64,000 bases of DNA from Micromonospora avicenniae (lineage in GTDB: Bacteria > Actinomycetota > Actinomycetes > Mycobacteriales > Micromonosporaceae). This document shows positions 53,914-61,669 of this stretch, piece by piece. How positions within the stretch are numbered: the first letter of the stretch is position 1; the number at the start of each line of letters is the position of its first letter. The DNA is taken from contig NZ_FTNF01000013.1 of NCBI RefSeq assembly GCF_900156065.1, forward strand, positions 152,431-216,430. The letters are read 5' to 3'. The translations under genes and the position numbers were made by a program. Under the pieces are notes generated by a model. That model made no database searches. It had not been told where the DNA came from and was given only the letters and a program-made list of their open reading frames with translations.

Positions 53914-55212
53914 GTGCCTGATATTCCGTTCGGTTTCGCGCTACCGGGTGGGCAACCACCAGACCCCAACGACCCCGCGCAGATGCAGCAGTTCATGTCG
54001 CAGTTGCAGCACCTGCTCTCCACGTCGGGCAGCGGGCCGGTGAACTGGGACCTCGCCCGGCAGGTGGCCGCCAGCCAGCTCGCCGCCGCCGGCGACCCGG
54101 CGGTCTCGCCGTACGAGCGCAACGCCGTGGAGGAGGCTCTGCGCCTGGCCGACCTCTGGCTCGAGCCCGCCTCGGCCCTGCCCTCCGGCATCCAGACCTC
54201 GGTGGCCTGGAACCGCAACGAGTGGATCTACAAGACCCTGGACGTGTGGCGGAAGCTCTGCGATCCGGTGGCCAGCCGGATGGTCGGCGCGATGGGTGAC
54301 CTGGTGCCGCCGGAGGCCCGCGCCCAGCTCGGCCCGATGCAGTCGATGGTCGCCACCCTCGGTGGCGCCCTCTTCGGGGGCCAGTTGGGTCAGGCGCTCG
54401 GCTCGCTCGCGGCCGAGGTGCTCTCCGCCGGCGACATCGGGCTGCCGCTCGGCCCCGCCGGCACGGCCGCGCTCATCCCCGCCAACATAAAGGCGTACGG
54501 CGAGGGCCTGGAACTGCCGGAGGACGAGGTCCGCCTCTACGTGGCCCTGCGCGAGGCCGCCCACCAGCGGCTCTTCCAGCACGTCCCATGGCTGCGCGGG
54601 CACGTGCTGAATGCCGTCGAGACGTACGCCGCGGGCATCCGGGTCAACCGGGAGGCGATCGAGGAGGCGATGGGTCGGGTCGACCCGACCGACCCGGAGT
54701 CGATGCAGGCGATCGCCCTGGAGGGCATCTTCACCCCGGAGGACAGCCCGGCGCAGAAGGCGTCGCTGGCTCGCCTGGAGACCGCGCTGGCCCTGGTCGA
54801 GGGCTGGGTGTGCCATGTGGTGGACAGCGCCGCCGGCGGCCGGCTGCCGGACGTCGTACGCCTCGCCGAGGCGTTCCGCCGTCGCCGCGCGGCCGGGGGG
54901 CCCGCCGAGCAGACCTTCGCCGCTCTGGTCGGCCTGGAACTGCGCCCGCGCCGGCTGCGTGAGGCGGCCGCGCTCTGGGCGGCGCTCACCGAGCATCGCG
55001 GCATCGCCGGGCGGGACGCCCTCTGGGGCCACCCCGACCTGCTCCCCTCCGAGGACGACTTCGCCGACCCGGTGGCGTTCGCGATGGCCGACTTCGACGT
55101 CATCGGCGAACTGGAGAAGTTCGACTTCACAGCCCCCGGCGGGCCGCACGAGGAGACCCCCGGCGAGTCCGAGCGGCGCCACGACGAGGGCGACGACGAC
55201 ACCCGTTCCTGA
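53914..55212 (+). CDS. DUF2342 zinc-dependent metalloprotease-like protein
   Basis: 432 residues, GTG start. Contains the family pattern REAAHQRLFQHVPWL (about residue 213), which stands where zincins have HExxH, and earlier MVATLGGALFGGQLGQALG. Actinobacterial proteins of this family are annotated as zinc-dependent metalloproteases or F420-associated hydrolases without proven activity. The C-terminus is acidic and probably disordered. Divergent from the PDZ-protease gene. Confidence 0.88.
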   Translation: MPDIPFGFALPGGQPPDPNDPAQMQQFMSQLQHLLSTSGSGPVNWDLARQVAASQLAAAGDPAVSPYERNAVEEALRLADLWLEPASALPSGIQTSVAWNRNEWIYKTLDVWRKLCDPVASRMVGAMGDLVPPEARAQLGPMQSMVATLGGALFGGQLGQALGSLAAEVLSAGDIGLPLGPAGTAALIPANIKAYGEGLELPEDEVRLYVALREAAHQRLFQHVPWLRGHVLNAVETYAAGIRVNREAIEEAMGRVDPTDPESMQAIALEGIFTPEDSPAQKASLARLETALALVEGWVCHVVDSAAGGRLPDVVRLAEAFRRRRAAGGPAEQTFAALVGLELRPRRLREAAALWAALTEHRGIAGRDALWGHPDLLPSEDDFADPVAFAMADFDVIGELEKFDFTAPGGPHEETPGESERRHDEGDDDTRS

Positions 55213-55240
55213 TCCTCCCGTCAGCCAGCTACCGACGCGA

Positions 55241-55302
55241 GCGTGATCAAGAGCTTTGCGTCATCCGGATGCCGCTCGGTGACGCAAAGCTCTTGATCAC
55301 GC
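55241..55302. terminator. Long perfect hairpin between convergent genes
   Basis: A perfect 23-bp inverted repeat (arm starts GCGTGATCAAGAGC) with a 16-base loop lies between the convergent stops at 55212 and 55333. It is longer than a usual terminator and of lower GC content than its surroundings. It may be a member of a dispersed repeat family as well as a terminator. Confidence 0.75.
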
Positions 55303-55332
55303 GGACTGCCCTCGGCCGCGGGTGGGCGGGGG

Positions 55333-55938
55333 TCAGCCGGGGTGGGCGGCGCCGGAGAGCAGGGCGCGGGTGGCTTCCCAGCCCTCGACGGCCGGGTCGA
55401 GGGCGGCCAGGTCGGCGGGCCCGCGCAGCCGGCGCCAGGCCGGCGTCACCGCGAGGTCGCCCGGCCGGGGAGCGGCGGCGCGCACGGCTGCCGGCAGCGT
55501 CTCCTCCAGGTCCACGGGGGGCAGCCACGGGGGTACGGGCAGCCGCGCGGCTACCCCGAGCAGACCTGGGCCACCCTCGGCGGGCGCGACCGCGACCGGG
55601 CGGCTGGTCAGCGGGCGAAGCAGCTTTCCGATGGTCAGCCCGGGCAGGTCCGGCGCGTCGGCGGCGATCACGGCCGCCTGGTCGTACCCGGAAAGTGCCG
55701 CGAACACCGCGCTCGGAGTCGGCTCAGGCACCTCGTACACGGCCGTGTCCGGCCATGTCACGGCGTCGGCGACCGCCCGGTCGGCGGGGGTGACCGCCAC
55801 GGCGGTGTCCACCTCGGTCAGCATGGCGAGCAGGTCGACGGTGTCCTCGGCGAGCGCCGTGCGCCACCGCACCGGGTCGACGCCCGGCGGCGCCCACGTC
55901 ACGGGCCCGAGCAAGGCCACCACCACCCGCCGTACCAT
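55333..55938 (-). CDS. Hypothetical protein, nucleotidyltransferase-like fold possible
   Basis: 201 residues, soluble, Ala/Val/Pro-rich. Alternating strands and helices (VVVALLGPVTW, TAVAVTPADRAVADAV, AVIAADAPDLPGLTIGKLLRPL) recall small Rossmann-like transferases of the DUF2064/MobA kind, with DAPDLPG in the place of their metal-binding D-x-D region. I cannot confirm this. It ends 30 bases past the long hairpin and its start is at the ATG at 55938. Confidence 0.68.
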   Translation of the reverse strand: MVRRVVVALLGPVTWAPPGVDPVRWRTALAEDTVDLLAMLTEVDTAVAVTPADRAVADAVTWPDTAVYEVPEPTPSAVFAALSGYDQAAVIAADAPDLPGLTIGKLLRPLTSRPVAVAPAEGGPGLLGVAARLPVPPWLPPVDLEETLPAAVRAAAPRPGDLAVTPAWRRLRGPADLAALDPAVEGWEATRALLSGAAHPG

Positions 55939-56166
55939 TCCCCGACCCTAACGCCGCACCCGGCCGACGCCCACCCGTGCCGCGCCCACGGGGACCGCAC
56001 CCGTTCGGCCGGACGGTGCTTTGCGGGATCAAGATCGCGTAGCTGGAAGGAAGTAGGGGATTCAACGGCCGGCTGAGGCCACCACTCCCGGGGGTGCTGC
56101 GCGATCCTGGCGTGTGCAGGTCAGGCAGGTCAGGCAGGGACGGTTGGGCGGTCCCGGCGAAGCCGG

Positions 56167-56694
56167 TCAGTCGGTCAGGGCGGGGACGGCCGCGGCGATG
56201 CCCTCCAGGTAGCCGCGGGCCCGCTCCGACTTCGGGTAGCGGGCGACCAACGCCCAGAAGGCGGCGTTGTGGCTCGGCACGATGAGGTGCGCCAGTTCGT
56301 GCAGCAGCACGTAGTCGATCACCCAGTCCGGCATCTCCTGCACCCGGTGCGAGATGCGGATCGTCCGGTCAGCGGGAGTGCAGGAGCCCCAGCGGCCGTT
56401 CTGGTTGGTCACCCACCGGACGCTGGCCGGGACGGCCCGCGTGCCGTAGTCCGAGAGGTAGGCGTCCATCAGCCGGGTGGCCCGGGCGAGCAGCTCGGCG
56501 TCGGACCGGGCCAGTCGCCCCTCGCGGGCGGCGAGCCGGGCGAGCATGCGGTCGACCCACTCGCTCTCCTCGGCCCGGGAGAACTGGTCGGGAATCAGGA
56601 CGACGACCCGCTCACCGTCGCGGTACGCGGACACCGTACGCCGTCGGCGCTGGCTGCGCCGTACCTCGACGACCGGCTTGCGCGCCCCTGCCAT
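56167..56694 (-). CDS. M48/YgjP-type metallopeptidase
   Basis: 175 residues from the ATG at 56694. HELAHLIVPSHNAAFW near residue 136 is the HExxH zinc site with the downstream His of the YgjP/DUF45 (WLM-like) family; the conserved NQNGRWGSC block precedes it. Cytosolic. The natural substrate is unknown in most bacteria. Confidence 0.9.
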   Translation of the reverse strand: MAGARKPVVEVRRSQRRRRTVSAYRDGERVVVLIPDQFSRAEESEWVDRMLARLAAREGRLARSDAELLARATRLMDAYLSDYGTRAVPASVRWVTNQNGRWGSCTPADRTIRISHRVQEMPDWVIDYVLLHELAHLIVPSHNAAFWALVARYPKSERARGYLEGIAAAVPALTD

Positions 56695-57219
56695 CACAGA
56701 CCCGCGCAGCCTCGATTTGCTGCCACGAAGGAAAGCTACTGCCTAGTGACCAGGGGTACGCAAGGGTCAACCCTCCGACACGCGTCCAGAAGATGGTGAT
56801 TGGTCGCCAGGAGTCCCGAAAAAAATCTGGCCGGCGTGTCGAGACGCACTCCGTAACCCTTCGTGGCGACCGCCGGCGCCGCCACCTGGGATGAACCCCG
56901 GCCACCCCCACGGTAAGTGATCAACCGGCTCGCCCGCCTCACGGGGGCGCCCCGAAGGGGCGTCTGTGGCGGTTCGGTCGGCGTGTCCCCGCCAAACTGA
57001 CTTATCCGACGTTATTCGCCGTGCACACTCTCGTGGTCGGCTTCCTCACAGTGTCGACGCGCAGCTGACATGGAACTGCCCAGACCTGGGTAGGGTCCGC
57101 GGACCAGCGACCACGTGGGTGGCCGCAGGAGTTTGACCCAGCGCGGCGCCTCTCACGGCCCGCCGCCGGGAACCCCGCCGGAACCGGTACCGGCCGGCGG
57201 ACGAGACGAGGAGGGCACC
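56695..57219. other. 525-base gap with a hairpin but no confirmed gene
   Basis: Between the metallopeptidase and the DUF5679 gene. A hairpin at 56947-56963 has a stem GCGCCCC/GGGGCGT around GAA. A run of seven A at about 56820 is unusual in this genome. Short open frames exist on both strands, but none has a convincing start site. A structured leader RNA is possible but I could not match it to a known riboswitch. Confidence 0.4.
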
Positions 57220-57387
57220 GTGGCCGACCAGGCCCAGACCTACAACGGTTACTGCGTCAAGTGCAAGGAGAAGCGGGACTTCGAGGGACACATCGAGGTC
57301 TCGAAGACCGGGATGAACATGGCCAAGGGCAAGTGTCCGGTATGCGGCACAACAGTGAACCGCATCCTGGGCAAGGCCAAGGTCTGA
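57220..57387 (+). CDS. DUF5679 zinc-ribbon protein
   Basis: 55 residues from the GTG at 57220, preceded by GAGGAGG. Two CxxC pairs (YCVKCKEKRDF and CPVCGTT) and the GKCPVCGTTVNRIL ending are the DUF5679 pattern of actinobacteria. A small zinc-ribbon protein, function unknown. Confidence 0.9.
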   Translation: MADQAQTYNGYCVKCKEKRDFEGHIEVSKTGMNMAKGKCPVCGTTVNRILGKAKV

Positions 57388-57563
57388 CACGTTCGCCAAC
57401 GGGCGGGGCGCGGCTCTGACGGTCGCGCCCCGCCCGTCTATGGCGAGCACGCCGGCCACGCGCCCGGCCGCGTGCTGCAGGTCGGGCAGGACGCGGCCGA
57501 CGGGTAGTGCCGAGCCGCCTGGTGCGGATCCGTGTCGCGTGGCCGACAGCACGCCACCAGACC

Positions 57564-57625
57564 TGTGGATAACTCAGGACCTTCTGTGGACAGCCCTGGA
57601 TAGGGCGCTCCGCATCTGTGGACAA
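57564..57625. promoter_or_regulatory. Three DnaA-box-like sites
   Basis: TGTGGATAA at 57564, TGTGGACAG at 57585 and TGTGGACAA at 57617, all in the same orientation. Their complements are TTATCCACA, CTGTCCACA and TTGTCCACA; the first and third match perfect DnaA boxes, the third being the actinobacterial form. They lie in the 278-base gap before the ThiF-like gene. No replication gene is near enough to call this an oriC. Confidence 0.65.
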
Positions 57626-57665
57626 CGAGCGACGTAGCGCATGGATGCGACCACGATTCGTTGCC

Positions 57666-58475
57666 ATGAGTCGTGCCCCACTCCCCCGTCCCACGCTGCT
57701 TCCCGGCCTCACCCGGCTCTGGCGCGACCGGCACACGCTTCAGCTCGGGGTCGGGCCGGAGCGCGCCGTCCTGCTCGAGATCGCCGACCCGCGGGCCGCC
57801 CGACTGCTCGATCTGCTCGACGGCACGCGCAGCGAGCGCGGCGTACTGAGCCATCCGCTCACCACCGACGTCGGTGCCGAACCGGCCCGTACCCTCATCG
57901 AAGCCCTGCGCGCCGCCGGCCTGCTCGTACCGGGCCACACCCTGCTGCCGCGCGACCTGGCCGGACCGACGCGGGCCCGGCTCGGCGCGGAGGCCGGTGC
58001 GCTCGCGCTCGCCGCCACCCGGCTGCCGGCCACGCCGGCCCAGGTGCTCCGCCGCCGACTGGCGGCCCGGGTGCTGGTGACCGGGACCGGCCGGCTCGGC
58101 GCCGCGGTGGCCGTGGCACTCGCCCAGGCCGGCGTCGGACAGGTCGCCGTGGAGCTCAGCGGCCCGGTGCGCCCGGCCGACCTGGCCGGCACCGGCATCC
58201 CCGCCGCGGATCTCGGGCGGCCGCTCGCCGCCGCCGTACGGGACGCGATCGCCCGGGCCGCCCCCGGTACCGCGGGCTCCACCGGCCGGCGCGGCCGAGT
58301 CGATTTGGTGGTGCAGCTCGGCACCGACCGCCCGGCCGCCCTGCTCGCCGCCGGGTACGCCCGCCGCCGCCAGCCGCACCTGCTGATCACCCTTCAGGAG
58401 GGCGTGCCGGTGATCGGGCCGCTGGTACGCCCTCCGGCCGGCCCGTGCCTGAACTGTGTAGAGATACGGACCTAG
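57666..58475 (+). pseudogene. ThiF-like adenylyltransferase, C-terminus lost at element insertion
   Basis: 269 residues from the ATG at 57666 (weak ribosome binding site; start uncertain). An N-terminal LRLD-type region resembles precursor-peptide-binding domains, followed by a Rossmann part VLVTGTGRLGAAVAVALAQAGV where E1-like proteins bind ATP. The frame ends PPAGPCLNCVEIRT, stopping at the Cys pair that in relatives is followed by many more residues. The serine integrase gene begins 20 bases later. I infer that the element inserted here and cut off the natural C-terminus. The remaining protein probably lacks full activity. Confidence 0.75.
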
Positions 58476-58494
58476 GGGGCGGTACCGTATCAAC
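58447..58494. other. Probable left attachment site (attL)
   Basis: Between the last recognisable ThiF-like codons (CLNC) and the integrase start. The expected host coding sequence stops within this stretch. The exact crossover bases cannot be fixed without the right junction, which lies beyond the window. Confidence 0.5.
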
Positions 58495-59886
58495 ATGAGT
58501 GAAAGTCTGCAAGAGCGAGCCGGGGTCTACGGTCGGCAGTCGGTCGGCAAGCGGAAGTCCATCCTTGAGCAGCTGGCAGCGGGTGAGGAGACGGTCCGGG
58601 AGGAGGGGTGGACGCTCGCCGGCACCTACGAAGACGGCACGTCCGCCTCCCGCTACGGGACCAAGCCACGCGGAGGCTGGGCCAAGGTCCTAGAGGACAT
58701 CGAGGCCGGGCGGCTGGACGTCTTGGTCTTGTGGGAGTCGAGCCGGGGCGACCGGACGCCGGAGACCTGGTTTGCCTTCCTCAGCTCCTGCCGCTCCAAG
58801 GGCGTGAAGATCCACGTCATCACCCACGAGCGGACCTACAACCTGGACAACGCGCGGGACTGGAAGAGCCTCGCCGAGGAGGGCGTCAGCAACGCCTATG
58901 AATCCGAGGTGCTGTCCATCCGCACGCGGCGGGGTGTAGCTGCCTCCGCCAAGTCCGGCCGTCCGCCGATGGGTCGTCCGGTCTACGGCTACCGGCGGGT
59001 GTACGACTCGCGGACCGGAGAACTCCTCGGACAGGAGCCCGACCCGGCAACCGCTCCCATAGCTCGCTCGATCATCGAGCAGGTAGCTCGGTCCGTCCCC
59101 ATCTCGGTCATCGCCCGAGACCTCAACGATCGGGGCGTGCCCGCTCCGTACGGGGCGAATTGGTACCGACAGCGAATCCGGGACATGGCGACAAACCCGG
59201 CGTACGTTGGGCTCCGGAAGCACAAGGAGGAGACCTACCGGGCGGACTGGGAGCCGATCGTTAGCGAGCAGGTGTTCTACGCAGCTCAGCGCATCCTCAA
59301 CGAGCCGACCCGCCTCTCACAGGCCCGCCCCGGCCGCCAGAAGCACCTCCTTACCTACCTGGCGACCTGCCCGGAGGGTGACCCGATGACGGGGAAAGAC
59401 CAGACCGACTACGCCTGCCGCCGGGGACACATCTCGATCCGGCGGGAGCCGGTAGACCGGCTCGTGACGGAGCTGGTCTTGGGTCGGCTGGCGATGCCGG
59501 ACATCTACGACCGGATGCGCCGGGCGGGAGAGTCGGCGGACCGCGAGGTGACCGAGGCTCGCAACAAGGCAGCCGAGCTACGGGCGCGGCTCGATGAGTT
59601 CCGCCGGTCGGCGATCCGAGGAGAGACCACCCCGGCCACCCTCGCTTTTGCCGAGGCGGAGTTGGCAGCGCAGATCGAGGCGGAGGAGGCGCGAGCCGCA
59701 TCGGCATCCCTCCCCGTAGCGCTCCGGGAGTTCGCCGGGCCACCCGAGGACGTCCGGGCGCGGTGGGAAGCCGCTCCGCTCGCGGCTCGACGTACCGTGA
59801 TCCGGACGCTGATGAAGATAGTGATCATTCCTACGCAGCGCGCCTACCTTCCCGCTCACCAGAGGGTAAAGGTCACGTGGCTATAG
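58495..59886 (+). CDS. Large serine recombinase (integrase)
   Basis: 463 residues. Resolvase domain with the nucleophile in GVYGRQSVGKRKS (Y-x-R-x-S pattern) and SRGDRTPETW later; the recombinase domain follows (GYRRVYDSRTGEL, DLNDRGVPAPYGANWYRQRIRDMATNPAYVG), then a zinc-ribbon-like part with Cys at ATCPEG and YACRRGH and a C-terminal coiled coil (REVTEARNKAAELRARLDEF). It catalyses site-specific integration of the element and sits at its left end, as usual. The coding sequence has somewhat less extreme third-position GC than the host genes before it. Confidence 0.95.
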   Translation: MSESLQERAGVYGRQSVGKRKSILEQLAAGEETVREEGWTLAGTYEDGTSASRYGTKPRGGWAKVLEDIEAGRLDVLVLWESSRGDRTPETWFAFLSSCRSKGVKIHVITHERTYNLDNARDWKSLAEEGVSNAYESEVLSIRTRRGVAASAKSGRPPMGRPVYGYRRVYDSRTGELLGQEPDPATAPIARSIIEQVARSVPISVIARDLNDRGVPAPYGANWYRQRIRDMATNPAYVGLRKHKEETYRADWEPIVSEQVFYAAQRILNEPTRLSQARPGRQKHLLTYLATCPEGDPMTGKDQTDYACRRGHISIRREPVDRLVTELVLGRLAMPDIYDRMRRAGESADREVTEARNKAAELRARLDEFRRSAIRGETTPATLAFAEAELAAQIEAEEARAASASLPVALREFAGPPEDVRARWEAAPLAARRTVIRTLMKIVIIPTQRAYLPAHQRVKVTWL

Positions 59887-60004
59887 CTCGGCAGTCGAAA
59901 TCCGCCTAGACTCACGGCCGTCAGAACATCCCGAGAGCGAACACTGCCAGGCCCTAGGGGCAACGTGCGGCACGCTGGTTGAGATGCCACAAACGTAACC
60001 GGCT

Positions 60005-60022
60005 CTCCTGCCTTAGCAGGAG
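60005..60022 (+). promoter_or_regulatory. Hairpin covering a ribosome binding site
   Basis: CTCCTGC and GCAGGAG form a perfect 7-bp stem with a CTTA loop. The 3' arm GCAGGAG is the ribosome binding site of the small gene at 60031, so folding would block its translation. This may act as a translational switch or as part of a transcript stop after the integrase. Confidence 0.55.
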
Positions 60023-60030
60023 TGCGCCCG

Positions 60031-60180
60031 GTGACACCCGAGGACTGGATCAAGAAGCAGCTAGCAGCGGCCAAGCCGCTCACCGCCGAGCAGGCGGATC
60101 GGATCGCATCAGCACTACCGCCGGTCGAGAAGGCTCCCGGCGAGGCTGCGAATATCCGATCGGAAATGCGATCGAGATAA
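60031..60180 (+). CDS. Small element protein
   Basis: 49 residues from a GTG with GCAGGAG 8 bases upstream. Sequence runs TPEDWIKKQLAAAKPLTAEQ and then ADRIASALPP, ending MRSR. The LTAEQADRIA motif is frequent in short proteins of actinobacterial integrative elements. Basic-acidic helical; function unknown, possibly a regulator. Confidence 0.65.
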   Translation: MTPEDWIKKQLAAAKPLTAEQADRIASALPPVEKAPGEAANIRSEMRSR

Positions 60181-60236
60181 CTATTAGGTAACGCCCGACC
60201 TCCCCCGCCTGCGCATATAGTCCGAACGCTATCTCT

Positions 60237-60250
60237 TATTCGATCGAATA
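60237..60250. promoter_or_regulatory. 14-bp perfect palindrome in AT-rich promoter region
   Basis: TATTCGATCGAATA is symmetric. It lies in an AT-rich 180-base stretch upstream of the tiny-gene operon starting at 60361. Likely binding site of an element repressor, such as the ribbon-helix-helix protein encoded downstream. The stretch may also hold the operon's promoter. Confidence 0.5.
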
Positions 60251-60360
60251 TCGTTTGATCTAGACGGCGCGAATGATTAGCCCGTAGCGTTTACCTCGGC
60301 TCAAGGAGCGCAGGGACGCCAGAGCCGCCTTATCCCATTCTTTGGAAGGCGGTATTTGGC

Positions 60361-60540
60361 GTGTCCAAGAAAGTGAGTTGGGGGCGAATTCCCGTGGCCG
60401 AGGATCCGGGTGTTCCCGGACCTCGGCAGTTCTACCTGCGCCGTGGCCGGACGTGCGCGAGCTGCCAGGAATTTATGGCCAAGGGCGAGTTGGCCGGTTT
60501 TGACGACGACAACGAGATCGTGTGTGAGGGGTGTTTGTGA
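60361..60540 (+). CDS. Small zinc-finger-like protein
   Basis: 59 residues from a GTG. C-terminal half carries TCASCQEF and, 20 residues later, CEGCL: two CxxC pairs that can hold a zinc. Its TGA overlaps the next ATG (TGATG). First gene of a chain of overlapping small genes in the element. The start could be at one of two later GTG codons. Confidence 0.65.
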   Translation: MSKKVSWGRIPVAEDPGVPGPRQFYLRRGRTCASCQEFMAKGELAGFDDDNEIVCEGCL

Positions 60541-60725
60541 TGAAGGCCAAGACCAAGCGCGGACCGGGGCGACCCAAGCTGTACCACGGCGGACGCTTCG
60601 AGACCCGGCTCACCGAGGCGCAGCTGGAGTTCCTGGAGCAGGAGGCGGACCGGCGGGGTGTGTCCTGCGGCCAGGTTGCCCGCGACGCCATCGAGGCGCT
60701 GATGAAGAAGGCGGCTCGGCGATGA
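60540..60725 (+). CDS. Ribbon-helix-helix DNA-binding protein
   Basis: 61 residues from the ATG at 60540, which overlaps the previous stop. A basic N-terminus (KAKTKRGPGRPK) precedes RFETRLTEAQLEFLEQEADR and GVSCGQVARDAIEALM, the strand-helix-helix pattern of CopG/Arc proteins. Probably regulates the element, and a palindrome 290 bases upstream is a candidate site. Its stop overlaps the next start (ATGA). Confidence 0.75.
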   Translation: MKAKTKRGPGRPKLYHGGRFETRLTEAQLEFLEQEADRRGVSCGQVARDAIEALMKKAARR

Positions 60726-60910
60726 GCAACTGGCGTATCAACTTCGGGATGGGGCCGGTCCGCTACTCGCGCCAGATCAACGCCCCCAAGCCCAAGCCGG
60801 AACAGAAGCCGATGACCGTCAAGGGCTGCTTGATCACCCTGGTCGTGACGGTCGTGCTCGTGTACCTCTGCTGCTGGGGCGGCGTCGCGTGGATGACGGC
60901 GAACTCATGA
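60722..60910 (+). CDS. Small single-pass membrane protein
   Basis: 62 residues. A polar, Pro/Lys-rich first half (INAPKPKPEQKPMTVKG) is followed by one membrane helix (CLITLVVTVVLVYLCCWGGVAW). Coupled by ATGA at both ends to its neighbours. Function unknown. Confidence 0.7.
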   Translation: MSNWRINFGMGPVRYSRQINAPKPKPEQKPMTVKGCLITLVVTVVLVYLCCWGGVAWMTANS

Positions 60911-61101
60911 GCTGCGAGGCGGAAGGCGAGAAGATCCGGGCGGCCTGGCGGGAGTTCTTCCGCGAGGCGCAAGAGGAATTGGCGGAGGTCCGCGCCGAAC
61001 TCATCGACAGTCGGATCTCGCTGAATTTGTCCCTGACAAATGAAAGAGCGCCGGGCCGCTCTCCCGACGCTCTCTCCGACCCCTACGGAGGCAAGTCCTA
61101 A
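60907..61101 (+). CDS. Small acidic helical protein
   Basis: 64 residues from the ATG overlapping the previous stop. A single charged helix, EKIRAAWREFFREAQEELAE, followed by a polar tail. Nothing more can be said about its role. Confidence 0.68.
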   Translation: MSCEAEGEKIRAAWREFFREAQEELAEVRAELIDSRISLNLSLTNERAPGRSPDALSDPYGGKS

Positions 61102-61142
61102 TGTACTCCGATACGAAAAGTGCCGCTAGGAGCGACCGATGA
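61101..61142 (+). CDS. Possible 13-residue leader peptide
   Basis: ATG overlaps the previous stop (TAATG), with GGAGG 10 bases upstream; it ends in a TGA overlapping the prim-pol start (ATGA). Reads MYSDTKSAARSDR. It would link translation of the small genes to that of prim-pol. It may equally be chance. Confidence 0.3.
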   Translation: MYSDTKSAARSDR

Positions 61143-61669
61143 GCACTCCGTACGCGGATGCCGCGCTTGACTACTTCAATGATGGGTGGTTCCCGCTCCC
61201 GGTCGGCGGAGCCAAGCGAAAGGCTTTGTTGGTGTCCGGGTGGACCGGCGGCCAGGACAACTGGCCCGACCGGAAGCAGATCGAGCGATGGGTGGAGGAG
61301 TACCCAACGGCCAACATCGCTCTACGGCTCCCCAAGGACATCATCGGGATCGACGTAGACATGTACGACGGGAAGCCCGGAGCGGCCACTATCGCGGATG
61401 CCGAGGAGAAGTTGGGGAAGCTCCCGCCTACCTGGATCAGCACCTCTCGGTCGGACGGCTCGGGCATCCGGTTCTACCGCGTACCGCCCGGACTCGCGTG
61501 GCCGGAGAGCCTGACCAAGAGCTTCGGCGGCGGGGTGGAGATCATCCGATGGGATCACCGATACGCCATCGTGGCTCCCTCGATCCACTACACCGGCCTG
61601 GAGTACCGCTGGTTGAAGCCGAGCGGCGAGACGGCTTCCGGCGAGATCCCTGGGGTTGGTGATATCTGA
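61139..61669 (+). CDS. Prim-pol domain primase/polymerase
   Basis: 176 residues, about the size of the isolated archaeo-eukaryotic primase-like domain. The order matches: GWFPLPVGGAKRKALL, then IIGIDVDMYDGKPGAAT (metal Asp pair), TWISTSRSDGSGIRFYRVP, and the final VEIIRWDHRYAIVAPSIHYTG. It starts DNA synthesis for the element. The TGA overlaps the next ATG, joining it to the helicase-like protein as separate chains of what is often one protein. Confidence 0.9.
   Translation: MSTPYADAALDYFNDGWFPLPVGGAKRKALLVSGWTGGQDNWPDRKQIERWVEEYPTANIALRLPKDIIGIDVDMYDGKPGAATIADAEEKLGKLPPTWISTSRSDGSGIRFYRVPPGLAWPESLTKSFGGGVEIIRWDHRYAIVAPSIHYTGLEYRWLKPSGETASGEIPGVGDI

Noticed and set aside
56740..57000. c-di-AMP (ydaO-type) or other riboswitch
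   Set aside because: Some GGG/CCC blocks look similar to actinobacterial leader RNAs, but I could not place the conserved core and no typical target gene follows.
57564..57625. Chromosomal origin oriC
   Set aside because: Only three boxes and no dnaA, dnaN, rpmH or gyrase genes nearby.
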